DNA from: Candidatus Omnitrophota bacterium
GTDB taxonomy: Bacteria; Omnitrophota; Gorgyraeia; Zapsychrales; Fredricksoniimonadaceae
DNA length: 5,679 nucleotides
Assembly (NCBI GenBank): GCA_016206745.1
Contig: JACQQW010000285.1
Span: 1-5,679 of the forward strand
Direction of reading: 5' to 3'
Position 1 is the stretch's first letter, and every line of letters begins with the position of its first letter. The translations under genes and the position numbers were made by a program. Positions 5,668 through 5,679 of the stretch are shown here, in pieces. Under the pieces are notes generated by a model that saw nothing but the letters and a program-made list of their open reading frames with translations, was not told where the DNA came from and made no database searches.

Positions 5668-5679
5668 TTATTGGTACAC
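5668..5679 (-). other. Possible last codons of the preceding gene (expected pstC)
   Basis: Only 12 bases precede the pstA ATG. In the pstA frame they read Val-Tyr-Gln-stop, so an upstream gene could end directly at the pstA start. Another frame closes with a TGA that overlaps the ATG in an ATGA arrangement. Too little is present to choose a frame or name a protein; pstC is expected from operon order only. Confidence 0.25.

Noticed and set aside
1..5679. CRISPR array, tRNA or rRNA, insertion sequence
   Set aside because: No regularly spaced direct repeats, no cloverleaf or rRNA-like sequence, and no transposase frame were seen on either strand.

Overview
The window looks like part of a genome from an uncultured Gram-negative bacterium. 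Every gene I can support is on the minus strand, so transcription runs from high to low coordinates. A signal-peptide-bearing outer-membrane beta-barrel protein shows a double-membrane cell. A porin of the alginate-export type together with a compact pst operon would fit a lineage such as Candidatus Omnitrophota, but this placement is an impression from protein style. No 16S or marker gene is present to prove it.

Right part (about 2011-5679): a tightly packed operon read as (end of an upstream gene, probably pstC) - pstA - pstB - phoU - nuoF-like. Gaps are 1 nt (pstA/pstB), 13 nt (pstB/phoU) and 1 nt (phoU/nuoF-like). PstA is an inner-membrane permease of the high-affinity phosphate ABC transporter, PstB is its ATPase, and PhoU is the cytoplasmic regulator that couples transporter state to phosphate signalling. 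The last gene is unexpected. It encodes a 51-kDa-type NADH-binding flavo-iron-sulfur protein (NuoF family) without a NuoE or NuoG partner in view, sharing its translation start region with the phoU stop.

Middle (1774-2010): a 237-bp control region for the porin gene. It holds a good sigma70-type promoter (perfect TTGACA, 17-bp spacer, CACAAT), an AT-rich 21-bp dyad directly upstream of the -35, an inverted repeat starting at the -10, and a leader of about 170 nt with several possible hairpins and a Shine-Dalgarno-like purine tract that has no start codon after it. No convincing GC-rich terminator separates the phosphate operon from this region.

Left part (1-1773): an alginate-export-family outer-membrane porin of 487 residues. 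Its stop codon lies inside a 26-bp perfect palindrome (257-312), followed by a classical intrinsic terminator (221-254). After an AT-rich gap with a possible promoter comes the first 28 codons of another minus-strand gene of unknown function, cut by the window edge.

Together the window combines phosphate import and its regulator, a redox subunit, and an outer-membrane pore. A shared role in nutrient stress is possible but is inferred from position only.
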